Shown here: in pieces, positions 43,901 through 54,593 of the stretch
How positions within the stretch are numbered: position 1 is the first letter of the stretch
How the letters are laid out: each line of letters opens with the position of its first letter
Origin: Owenia fusiformis
Taxonomy: Eukaryota > Annelida > Polychaeta > Sabellida > Oweniidae
Assembly (NCBI GenBank): GCA_903813345.2
Contig: CAIIXF020000009.1
Coordinates: 17,635,759 to 17,699,758, forward strand
Direction of reading: 5' to 3'
DNA length: 64,000 nt
Notes under the pieces: generated by a model
What the model saw: only the letters and a program-made list of their open reading frames with translations
Database searches by the model: none
What the model was told of the DNA's origin: nothing
Position numbers and translations under genes: made by a program

Positions 43901-46900
43901 ACAAATGGAACTACTCAGATCTTAATTCTGTCAGCTGGTAGAGTAAGTCTATATTATATACAGCCTAGTCAAGTGAACTCGACTTAATGTTGTTGTTTCA
44001 CGTTTCTTTTTGATGATTTGGATATTTGGCCCCGATATTTGTTATTTTATTTTTGTTTTCAACATTCAACAAATCTTACCTTAAACACAGGAAAGAGGAA
44101 ACAGTTGATTATTAAAGAAATGTAATCATTTTCGTATATGTTTGAACCAATTTTCAATATGGCTCCCAAGGTCACTGAATACAGTCTAAATGTGAAACCA
44201 TGCAACCAAAACAAAATCGTAATTATTTATTATCTTAATGTATACTCTGATCATGTTTCCAATTTGAAACGAAATGGAGGTGACTAAATGTGCATTTTTG
44301 GAAATCACACGTTTTTATCAACGTCTTTTATTTTCATCTGTGTAGGTCTGAATATCTTTCCAACATATCTGTTCCCGGTTTCTTCACCCTCCTTGGTGTC
44401 TGAGAAGGCGATTCAATCGCCATAAGACGCCTTCCTCCATGATAAACTTTTTCGAGTTGAAATCTTGATCTCAATATGGCTGTTGTTATTTATTGTAATT
44501 TCGTTTTTCGTTTCACCTAGACTTTTACTTTTAGACAATCATTACCCAGAATGCATCTACACATGGGGAAAAAATTTGTTTTCAGAAAAATTTCTAAATT
44601 TCTTCAATTATCAAGCGTTTGACATGTGTAAGGTAGGATTAAATACATTATCGATGAAGAGCATATTCTAATACATAATTTGTGTGATTTTGGTTGCCTA
44701 AACAGGTCAGGAAAGCATTTACCTCAATTTAGAACCGGCAAGTGTGTACGACCCTAGTATGCAAGAAAATAACAAAAAATAAATATCCAAATTATCAAAA
44801 AATAACGACAAATGAAGCATACGATGGTCGGATTTATATGACTAATACAGCCAGCCTTTGAAGAAGGCAGCGTTATCTGATCTGTTGTACATATTGGGTG
44901 CACCCCAGTTGTCCGAAACCCAGTTGTCCGAAACCCAGTTGTCCGAAACCCAGTTGTCCGAAACCCAGTTCTCCGAAACCCAGTTGTCCGAAACCCAGTT
45001 CTCCGAAACCCATTTTTCCGAAACCCAGTTGTCCGAAACCCAGTTGTCCGAAAAATTTAGTCATAATTTACCAGATAAAGGGGGACACACCTCAAGCCAG
45101 TTTCATGTCATGTATTTGGCAAAATTAATGGCATGGACGCATTCTGATGTATAGATCTCTCTCTCACTTTGAATTGCATCCATTACACGGCGTTACCAGA
45201 ATGACAGGAACGAGGGATTTAGGGTTTTCGTAAAACACCGACCGCCGACCACCGACCACCGACCAGTCACTCTCCACAGTTGGGTACATGTGGTCGGTGG
45301 TCGGCTGACGGTCTTTTACATAAATATGAAAAAATGCAAAATTAGAAGTAAAACTAAAACTGGGAATCCAATGACTATAGTACCTTTACTGGGTCGTGAT
45401 TTAAAAACGTATAATTATCATTTCAAATCACGATGAAAACGTTACATCGTCGTGGTGTGTAATGTCATATTTTTAAGTGATGTTTCAGTTGTTAGAAGAC
45501 CAATTTCATCCTGGTTAGTCACTTTGGAAAAAAAACGCACGTAACATTGCATTAAGTTCATTCTTCATTCATATGAAACGCAATAACAAAAACACACAAA
45601 CATCGTCGATGTTGACGTCGTAACGTTATGTTTGATTTCTCAGTTGTTAAACGTCAACTGGTAAAAACTACATTTGATATGACAAAAAAAGCTTTTAATC
45701 CCGATAAGAGAACGCATGTAACATTATATCGTGTTCAGTATTCAGTAGGCTATGACGATAACAAATCATTTTTGTTTCGAAATTGTAAAATTTCAGTAAA
45801 AAATTAGGATAGATTCCCGTAGAAACGATAGGTTGGTTAATGATAGGTTAGGACCTAAGGCAGGGCAATTAATCGAGAGGAGACGGTCATGACCAATTTG
45901 TTTGCTTGCCATTCGTTGCAAGGTACAAAATCGGTAAAAAACGTTGCCTAGTCCAACGATTGACATTCAAAATCAAATTATTAATATTCTAAAGCTACAA
46001 ATATGGTCGGTCTTTTACATGATATGGTCGGACTTTTACACATTTTCTTCAAACCCTGTTTTGAGGCTACCAGTGGAAAACACCGACCGGTCGGTGGTCG
46101 GTGGGGTCGGTCTTTTCCAAAAACCCGGGGATTTATTTTACACTTTTACTCACTTCATCTTTTTGAATTTAATCTCTATTTCTCGAACAGAGTACCTAAA
46201 TGAAGAATAATTTTTGGTTTCAAAAGATGTACACGACGTCAACTTTACTAAATAAATGCCCACTGGCTTGGGAAAACTATTTCCCTTTTATGAACGCCCA
46301 TCACACATTGGAAAAATGTTGTTCCCTCTCAAAAAGCCCCATGGGGCATAAAGAAAATTGGTTTAAAAATTGTAGACCCCTATGTATGTTAATATGTAAA
46401 CGCCACTTTGCAATGAGAATAGCATAATTTAACTTTGTTTATTTGAAGATCTGTATCACCTGTATTTTCATCTTTCGACAGTTTTTATTAGGCTAAATAC
46501 TAGCCCATGGAGGAATCGTTCAGTTTATATTTTTCTCTCAAATACACCCTTTACCAATGAAAGAGTGCTCGTTCATAGAGCTAGATGGATTGGAGTGAAA
46601 TATGTCAAGTGGAACATTTCAGAGTGCCAAGACCAACTCATTAATGTTAAATGGACCTCTATAAGTGGGATACCTCCCATCCCACTTCATCCATTAACGA
46701 TTAAGGCATTAACATTTACATTGTTACAGCCTGCCATTTGTTACAAACACCGGGTACTGACCCCTTAAATATAGGGTCTGAAGCTCAAATCTAGGGTCAA
46801 ACGGATGGCAGAATATATAACTGTTAAGCAATCTTTGCCATTTCAATATATAGTTAAAATATTTAGTGAGGCAAGCAGATGTACGTATATGTTAATACAA

Positions 46901-49313
46901 ATGTAAGTTTAAGGTTTTATGACTGTAAATTGAAGCATTATAGATTTTTGGATAAACATGCAAGTCCTAGAGACATATATTCAATCTTGCTGGAACTTAT
47001 AGCAACTAAACATATTTGGAATCATTTTGAATTAATCTTTGTGAAATTCAAAATAGTCAAATGCTGTTAATTGGAATTTTTGACCTACCAGATCCTTGAA
47101 AATCAAGGATTGCGAGTCTCATACTGCACCGTTTTTCTTCCATTATACCATTAAAAGCAAAACAAAACTGCACTTCTGTCAGTGCATTACTTTATTGTAA
47201 AGAGTCCCTCGTTCTAGCAGCGTTTTGGTCCCCACTCCCCAGCTGTTAGAAGGCCTTCTTACAGCTGGGGACCAAAATTACGCTGGAAGTAGGAACTCTG
47301 TTTAAGATAATAACGTACCATCAGAAAGAGATTTTTGTCATGCTTTGAATGGAACAAGTTTGAAGAAAAACGGTGCAGTATGAGACTCGTAATTGATTTT
47401 CAAATATCCGGTAGGTCAAAAATTCAAATTAACGGTCGAAGTTAGGACCGCGTGGCAATAGGATAGTTTCTAAATAGCAGAAAAATCAATGAAATCTCGT
47501 GCTGCCATCTTTTATTCAGCTTTTAACTTGGGCTAGAACTCCATTCATTTACATGTTAAAATTTGGAAAATGGCTTAATTTCATGATTTATCAAAATGTG
47601 TTTGTTGAATCTGTATAAAACTTGAATGATATACCACATGATGACCCTGTTTATGTACATGATGTGATTAAACATGCAAATGTTGATTGACATACAAATA
47701 ATCCACGGATTTAAAGAATTTTAGCATTGCATCTATGGACATTTGGCCCAAGTTTTTTTAAATTGTCATAGAAAATTATTCAAATTACATAACTGTGTAA
47801 ATCAAAGCTATTAAAGGAGAAAACATTTCACTGAATTCAAATATGCCATTTAAAAGAAGGTAATGTAAGTCATTAGAGGTCTAATATGCAAGTCTCTTAA
47901 AATCTCACGAAAAACGAGATTTAGCGAGATTTCAAAAACTATATGGAAACTATACTATTATATCGAGTGACAACATACTAACGACGAACAGGACGTGGGG
48001 CAAAGGTTGAACTGTCTCAGAATGTATAAGGAACGAGGTAGAAATAAAGAATTCATATGAACGAGTCATGCAAGATACTAAAGAGATACAAATGCATTTT
48101 GATACTCAGTTTTTGGGCAATTAAAACTCCCTGTCTGCATTTAGTATAGTTATTTATTGTCCGGTGTATAACTTTTGAAACATTATCCTAATTTTTCACA
48201 AAACTTTTTTGATTCTGCAATAGTTAATGGTTGACATCTATGGCACACTAAAAACGAATTTTTTTATGCAGGGTACGTACATGATACAGATCAAATCTTG
48301 GCTCTACTACAAACTATTACACACTTACTTCAACCATGGACGTATACAGTTCAATATATCGCAAAACACAGTTTTGATTTTGAACAATATCACCAATGGG
48401 AGAATTTCTTAAATCTAAATGTTTGGAAAGGAATACGTTTCTACTAAAACATACAAACCTCTTATATTATGATGAAAAAAGGATAGACATCTGATATGTA
48501 TATATGCCACATATATAAGTTATACAAAATGAGCATATTTTATTGATTTATCGAAAATTTGGACGAAATCAATGGGTTTTAGATATTTTTCAGGGTAGAA
48601 ATATTATCAATTGATATTGGAAAACATAATTAACCATATTTTATTGAGAAAAGGGAATGAAAAAAATTATCAAATGAATATATATAATTGTCACGGACGT
48701 CCATACGTTATTCTAATGATAGATATTCCTTTCGCCAGAATATTCTCTTCGACTGTGATAATTGTCTAAAATGTTGGCGGCAGTCTTGAATTTTCACCAA
48801 GAAGGAGTGCGATTCGTGCTGGACAATGCGGTTCAAAATTTGTAGAATGTCCATATAAGTCTATGTGCCGAGAATCTAGTAAGAATATAGACTATATATG
48901 ATCGTGAACTTTCGGACCCATTATTGACCGGGCTAACCGATGTCAACGTGATACCAATGCTGTCCTGATTCGCGAAGTTGCGACAAGATTCGTTACTAAG
49001 ACATTTAATTTTTTAATTTTCGGAGAACTGGGTTTCGCAGAACTGGGTTTCGGACAACTGGGTTTCGGACAACTGGGTTTCGGACAACTGGGTTGACCCC
49101 GTACATATTTATGTCAAAATCAAACTTTTATGCCCAACTTTGGTGTTAACACTGAAAAGGACAAACTTGCACTCACCATCCATTCATCGCATTCTGTGAG
49201 TTGACAGCCATTCCCTTATTCAACAAATCACGTACTCCTTCCAAGTTTCCAATGGCACAAAATTCTCTAAAATTTTCTTGTGTTGAAGTTCCATTTTGAC
49301 TCTTTTCCGTCAT
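37596..49313 (-). CDS. ANKRD40: ANKRD40 orthologue (ankyrin repeat protein)
   Basis: Four exons splice in phase: 49313-49177, 40472-40327, 38426-38223 and 37906-37596, giving about 265 residues. The first two encode ankyrin repeats: FREFCAIGNLEGVRDLLNKG, VNSQNAMNGW|TGLHWASKREH, IVELLLQHGADPSVANSAGE. The third starts with the ANKRD40 hallmark ELPIVPNYISNPVFP (human ELPFVPNYLANPAFP). The last is the conserved C-terminal domain: LKARV, DFIEIELEWAKQTY, ELGVNKALVFKIRKMPNT and RKDKDVQRLTDFQELELVL. The human protein is longer because of an extended Pro/Ser-rich middle that is short here. The molecular role of ANKRD40 is poorly defined. In-frame ATGs exist further upstream (to 49373); 49313 was chosen as giving the start length closest to the family. 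Intron 1, of about 8.7 kb, is packed with nested transposons. A complement of AATAAA lies near 37146. Confidence 0.95.
38919..39429. mobile_element. Mariner-type MITE, about 510 bp
   Basis: The left end TA|CAGGGTGACACAAAACATGC and right end ATTTGTGTCACACAG|TA are imperfect inverted repeats of about 35 bp flanked by TA. CAGGGTG starts are common in mariner-like elements, as at 12887. No ORF. It lies in ANKRD40 intron 2. Confidence 0.65.
40546..42301. mobile_element. DNA element with TCCCGCGAA subterminal repeats; contains a nested element
   Basis: The ends CAGAGCTGTCAA and TTGACAGTACTG are imperfect inverted repeats (CAGNNCTGTCAA) flanked by TTAATA (40540-40545 and 42302-42307), a 6-bp direct repeat. 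The first 140 and last 300 bp are filled with variants of GTCCCGCGAAATCCCGCAAAT. Such subterminal repeats often act as transposase binding sites (inference). The younger element 40959-41772 is inserted inside. No transposase is present. It lies in ANKRD40 intron 1. Confidence 0.75.
40959..41772. mobile_element. 814-bp foldback element with 10-bp TSD (Mutator-like)
   Basis: The termini GGGTTTGTAGAAAAAACCGG and CCGGTTTTTTCTACAAACCC begin arms of about 320 bp that are reverse complements for most of their length. The flanks TATCTAGAAA at 40949-40958 and 41773-41782 are a perfect 10-bp target duplication. Long inverted termini with 9-11-bp duplications are typical of Mutator-like elements (established). 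No coding sequence. It is nested in 40546-42301. Confidence 0.85.
44904..45053. repeat. Ten tandem 15-bp units, left terminal array
   Basis: The unit is CCCAGTTGTCCGAAA. Units five and seven have CTCC for GTCC and unit eight reads CCCATTTTTCCGAAA. Because 15 is divisible by three, all frames that lack a stop stay open across the array. This produces spurious ORFs of repeated QLSET, CPKPS and FGQLG type, which are not genes. Confidence 0.95.
45222..46127. mobile_element. 906-bp hAT-like element nested in the 4.2-kb element
   Basis: The ends GGGTTTTCGTAAAACACCGACC and GGTCGGTCTTTTCCAAAAACCCG are inverted repeats, with ACCGACCACCGACC-type subterminal repeats on both sides. A perfect 8-bp direct repeat GGGATTTA (45214-45221, 46128-46135) flanks it, the duplication length of hAT elements. 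No transposase ORF. Confidence 0.85.
47067..47432. mobile_element. 366-bp TTAA-flanked foldback MITE
   Basis: The ends TTAATTGGAATTTTTGACCTACC and GGTAGGTCAAAAATTCAAATTAA are inverted repeats. A second inverted pair follows inward (AGTCTCATACTGCACCGTTTTTCTTC and its complement), then a central stem (CCAGCTGTTAGAAGGCC... CTTACAGCTGG). TTAA lies at both ends. It is nested in the 4.2-kb element. Confidence 0.82.
49018..49092. repeat. Five inverted 15-bp units, right terminal array
   Basis: The unit TTTCGGACAACTGGG is the exact reverse complement of the left-array unit. The two innermost units read TTTCGGAGAACTGGG and TTTCGCAGAACTGGG, so variant units lie innermost and the outer three are uniform. 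It is followed by TTGACCCC and then the target duplication. Confidence 0.95.
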
Positions 49314-49392
49314 ACCTGTTATCAAGTGTTCACTTCTAATGCAAAATGAGTTATCTATTACGATTCTTATCAATGAATCAAGTTGTCCGAAA

Positions 49393-51810
49393 TAGGCAAA
49401 TGTTAATTATTTGCTAATTTATTGAAAAATTTTAGATTTATTCTAACTCAAGAATCTTGCTCAACAGATGTCACTGGCCAACCTTTCAAAGTGCCACGCC
49501 TACCTTTTTGGCGGCAAATTTAAAAGTTTCAAATTTTCTTGAAGTGTCAATATGTCTTGAGTGAGAGTTTTATCAGTTGATTGATTCATGGGCTTGATTC
49601 ACAAAACGTGTTCAGTGTTGTAGATAAAAATCAAATATTTCATTCCCTGGTATAAAGTATAGATGTTACTTCGGTCCAAAGCCTTCTCTATATAAGCTAG
49701 AGACTCGAGTAATATAGATGTATTTATTCCTTATTCCATCATTCCATATATAGTGATCAGAGGATATGTCAAAATAAAATTGTAGTCTAGACTAATCAGT
49801 GGAAAATACCCGGGGAAAATAAATCTCAGGCAAATTTTTTTTGAACCAACAAATGCAGGGCTCTACTAGGGCACTATACATCATGTTCACTGGCGGATCC
49901 AGGGGGGGATGCCCCCCTTGGGTGGGCCCAGAAAAAAATGTTTTTTCCTGACTTGAATGTGCCCACGCCCTGTTAGCTTCTGGGTCCCCCAGTGATGTTT
50001 GCTACATCTCAAGACTTCAGTAAGAATGTGTAACACATTGAGTTTGTTACTGAGTTGATTTAAGCCTCGGTCTTTGCTACGGCGACCACGGTATCAACAT
50101 TTCTGCAGCTAGTAACTTGTCTATGATTTACTCGAGTCTCTAGTCAATTCTTGGCCACGATATATAGTGGCCTAAGAAGAAAGTAACCTACGATCGCCTT
50201 ATAAGAAATTCTGGCGAAGATCAACTATTTTTGTGAAAGTCGTCACATTTGCAACGGCACCCGTGCGGCGTATTTGGATTTTGAGGAAACATTTAAACTA
50301 CGGTTGCCGTATTGTTTTAAATTGATGACGCAAGGTCAGCCTTGGGTTTAGTTTTTTATAACAGGTCAATTACTGTAGCTCCTAGATTTTTAAGGCAGTC
50401 GTTAGTCGAACGTACGCCCGACGTACAGCTACCATATGGGACCTTTCCATGGTCTGGCTGCAACTTCTATGGTGACTGTAGTTATAAACTCCAACGGCGA
50501 CTCTTGACAATAAAAGGGTAGATGACCCCTTTAAGCGGATTGATAATTTTATAGATACAACGATTTTGTGGGTCAGCATCGTTTGCAGGGTCGAGTATAG
50601 TAACTAGTGTCGTACTCGAGAAAATGGTCGCCTTATTATAAAGATATTACTCAAGAATTACTCATCACCCTCATTAATGAACAATATCTTAGTGAAGATA
50701 CTAGAACTGTCATGGTCATATAGCGTCTAGATATCCCATCATTTTAGGAGGGGGAGGTTTATATTGATAGGACGGATCGGCCGAACTGAAAAGATAAAAA
50801 CAGAGTCAATATTTTTTATTGAATTGCTAAATGAATAGGCGCGCGGTCTGGTAGAATATGACATGCAAAAGTCAATGTTTTCCTTTAAATCAAGCAACAC
50901 GAACTACACGAACTGTAATGGGGATTGGTTTCCAATTTTCTTGGTATGGAAGTCTAGAACTGGTTAATTTTTTATGAAGTTAAGAATGGATAAGGCTAGA
51001 TATTGAGCATTCTGGGTATTAAAGGCAAACGTTCTGTCCCGAAAACTGTCTATTCAAGGGTGCGATACTGTTCACACGTGTCTTGTTCTAGTGTGGTCAC
51101 GGTTTTTGCCCACCCTATAAATGAGAAGTAACAATCATTTTAAAACAGGTAAATAATTTATTAAATATATAATATATATTATCTACAATATAAATACATT
51201 TACATGGCATGAACATGTATGTGATTGTCGTTTTGGCATCTTTGTGTAACAATTTATTTTTCCAAGTTGCACTTAATATTGTGAATTCAACTTCTGTGAC
51301 TGTAACGTTTTGTTTAATTATTCACATCACTACTAGTTTACATATTAATATTTTTGCAATTCATAAGTTTTGCTTTCAACATTATAGTTAAATATATAAT
51401 TGCTCAGTTTAATCGCAAAACAAAATCTCTGTAGGAGTGTTAATGTTTTACAATAGTTTGACAATAGATAGATTGCACATAAAAATCGATATCGCTGACA
51501 TTTGGTGGATGAGACCAAAAAACAATATGATAAAATCAATATATTTCTAACAACAATATGTAAACAAATAATTTTCTCATTATATAATATTTACAGTCTT
51601 TTTACATATTTTTGATGTATATGCTTTTTATAAATTAGTAAATTAGAGTTGAGCTATCTTTATAAAGTGGAGTTATCATTACAGTAGTTTGATATGCCAG
51701 CTATTCACTGGCTGAATTTGCACTTTTGAATGTCATAATTAATTTATATAAATCAATGTTTATATCATGTTTATATTCATCAAATGATAAAGTAGCACTT
51801 TCTTGAATGT
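49393..51810. other. Spacer between ANKRD40 start and RTK stop
   Basis: This holds the ANKRD40 promoter side and the RTK 3' UTR, where complements of AATAAA lie near 51157 and 51247. A CGGATCCAGGGGGG / CCCACGCCC repeat-like patch sits at 49893-49990, similar in style to 31960-32050. The segment 50040-50400 has words resembling the element at 63306 (CTACGGCGACCACGG, CATTTCTGCAG), suggesting an eroded copy. No additional gene is visible. Confidence 0.45.
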
Positions 51811-54593
51811 TCAAATCTGTGTTGAGCTCATTTGGTGTAATTTTTCTTTCATTGTTGCATAGTCAATTTCCATATCTATAGATGTCTCTATCTCACTGCT
51901 GCTGTTCAATAATTGATCTGTTGAGACAGAATGATGCGATCCAACTGATGATTTTTTCTGTTTCAACGACTGCTTTTTCGGTGGCAACTCACTGAACTCA
52001 GGCACATTGTCATTTTCAAGGTCACTTAAGGTTTCATCAAGTTCACTAATACTACTACTAGTGCTCTGGGCAAGGGGGATATCAATGTTATCCAACTCTA
52101 AATAATCTCTGTCCTTGGTCAGCATGATTTCAAGCTCAATTCGTATCTGTTGAAATGTTGGTCTATTCATTGGACGATTGTCCCAGCAACGCACCATCAT
52201 CTCATAACTGTAAATACAAGAAGAAAGTCATAAATAATTTTGGCAATATTGATTTTATGTTTATAGATAAATTGAGATAAAAAATATATTACTTGGCAAG
52301 AAACTTTAATTGAAAAGTATTTTGTTTAAGTTACGTTTTTATATGAATTTGTTGAAAATGATTGTAGTGGTTTGCAATTTGTCTTTAAAATTTGTGGGTT
52401 TGTGCTTCTAAAATATCTCTGAATGTTTGTACTTACAGTTCAGTGGAGCAGTTACTGGGCTGCTGCATTCTGTAGCCCTGTGAGAGTACAGTGTAAAGGT
52501 CTGCCAGCGCTGTGTTTGGATAGGGGGAACAACCTGTAATCAAAAAAAGGAACAAAACATCAGTGATCGGCTTTTAGGTGCAAAAATACATGTATATTGG
52601 AAGGGCAGAATTATTCAAAACAATTAAATATTAGTCCTAATGCATGGTAAAATTGTTTCCCGATTTGATTTGTTCATCCAGGGTATTCAAATAATCATTT
52701 TTACAATATAGGCCTCTTACAGAGTATTATGACATAAGACTGACAAATAGAGGATAATTTGAAAAAATTAAAATATTTGATGAGTTTTTTTAGATATGAT
52801 TGTATCTCTTGCACTAATTGGTCTCATATTCAACAGATTAGAAGGATGACAGAAAATCAATGAGTTTAAGGGCTCTCTAATATCCAGGTGTTTTGTTATG
52901 ACGTGAGTTCAAATATCACTACTGACTTTTGATCACCAGTCATAACTCAGAATGTGAATGTACGCAATAATTGGAAAACATTTTAATTTAATTGTACATT
53001 CTATTGTGTTTGCCATATTTGTAAAGTGTGCCACTTAATAATTTGTCAGGAGTGCCAATGAAAATGATTGGTTGCCTTATGGCGTAGTATGGTGCAGATG
53101 TACTTACCCATAGTAACTAGCTCCCACAAGAGGACACCATAAGACCAGACATCACTCTGTGATGTAAACACTCTGTCTCTTAAGGACTCCAATGCCATCC
53201 ATTTCAATGGAAGTTTTCCACTTGTAAGCTTTTGGTATTGATTGTTCTGGGTCACTTCACGGGAGAGACCAAAATCGCATAATTTCACAACCTTGTTTTG
53301 TCCAACAAGTACATTCCTGGCAGCTAGGTCACGATGAACATATTGTTTTTCTGCGATGAATTCCATCCCCATTGAAATTTGACGTGCAAATGAGAGAAGA
53401 TCAGTTGGAGTAATTGTCCAGCTTTCCATTTTGCCATGTTCATTGATGAAAGAATAGTCAAGTTCATGGTACCCATCTTCGTAACGAGTCAGCTGACCTT
53501 CCATTCTGCATTTCCTACAAGTAAAATTAATAGATTGATTAATATACACATTTGCATTGAATCAAAATAAGATTTATTCGAAGTTATTTCTCTATCTATT
53601 ATTTAAATACAAAATGTTTCAACTTACTTGAGGAATTGTTGGAGGTTACCATGGGGTACATATTCGATCACCATGGCGATGATTGGGTCATAGATGGTGC
53701 ATGCACCAATGAACTGCACGATATTTGGGTGACTTCCCAACTTCTTCAACATTTCAATCTCTGACATTAAATCATCTTTGTAAGAATATGGACAATTTTC
53801 TGAAAATAAACAATGAAATTTAAATTAATTTATCAAACTACAAATCAATTAAATATTCAAACAATTTTTTAAAATAATAAATGTTTGACAATTTCATTAT
53901 TCATTTCTGAATTACAAATGAATAAACACAAGTTCTGATGATCTCTTCAGTTTTATTCCTTTTTCATGTTAATTGAATTAGGGCTTCATAATTAATCAAC
54001 ATGGACAAATCCTCATGGATGACCAGCGAAACTGGGCAAGTTAAAAAAACGAAGCCATATTTTTGAATTGATTTTGTCTGAAAGTTCAACTTGAACATGT
54101 CTGCCCATTCTTGCCCAACAAAAATGATTCTTTTCTCCTGAATTCAATCTTGATATCTATTCATTCTATCATATGGTTCAACAGAAGGAGGGTGTACTAC
54201 AAGTATGTAGCAATATAATTATTCAGTTTAGAAAAAATATGTCATTATGGAATTCTAATATAAAGTAAGTAAACCTGTACAACTAATTATTACATAATAT
54301 ATTTAATGCATAATATTAATGAGACTTTCTAAAGAAATTAATATATACTGGTATACAGTACATTTCATGGATTTAATACATAACTACATGTATTATTATT
54401 GGATTTTGAAAATCATGTTTCAAATATTTACCTTTGAGCATTTTAATTGCGACTTTCTTCTCATTGTGGTATCCTGTCATGACACGTCCGAAGGCCCCTT
54501 GGCCAAGTTGGGAACCTAATTTAATTTCTTTGGGGTCTAGTTCCCACTCATCTGATACCAGGACGAGGGCATTGGAGTAGTGTTTGGACACAA
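51811..54593 (-). CDS. RTK exons 9-13: intact kinase domain and C-terminal tail
   Basis: Exon 9 carries the Gly-rich loop and the VAIK lysine. Exon 10 carries the alpha-C region (SEIEMLKKLGSHPNIVQFIG) and hinge (MVIEYVPHGNL). Exon 11 carries the insert (KCRMEGQLTRYEDGYHELDY), catalytic loop, DFG and activation segment with one Tyr (NNQYQKL) and WMALES. Exon 12 has CSPYPNTALADLYTVL and exon 13 has MMVRCWDNRPMNRPTFQQI. The 90-residue tail is Ser/Asp/Glu-rich. Confidence 0.95.

Larger units (their letters stand above)
44896..49100. mobile_element. 4.2-kb element with tandem 15-bp terminal arrays and 9-bp TSD
   Basis: The perfect 9-bp direct repeat GTACATATT (44887-44895 and 49101-49109) bounds it. 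The outer ends are GGGTGCACCCCAGTTGTCCG and, inverted from the right, GGGGTCAACCCAGTTGTCCG. Each terminus is an array of the 15-bp unit CCCAGTTGTCCGAAA: ten units left (44904-45053) and five inverted units right (49018-49092). Two younger elements are nested within (45222-46127 and 47067-47432). No long ORF or transposase motif is seen, so it is non-autonomous. A 9-bp duplication points to Mutator-type transposition. The right end is 77 bp from ANKRD40 exon 1. Confidence 0.87.

Noticed and set aside
44858-45154. ORFs of repeated QLSET, CPKPS or FGQLG units
   Set aside because: They arise because the 15-bp terminal array keeps frames open on both strands. The array is part of a transposon end, with no start context or homology.
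44904-49092. Possible CRISPR-like repeat array
   Set aside because: Units are contiguous 15-mers with no spacers, in an animal genome, and are explained as transposon termini.
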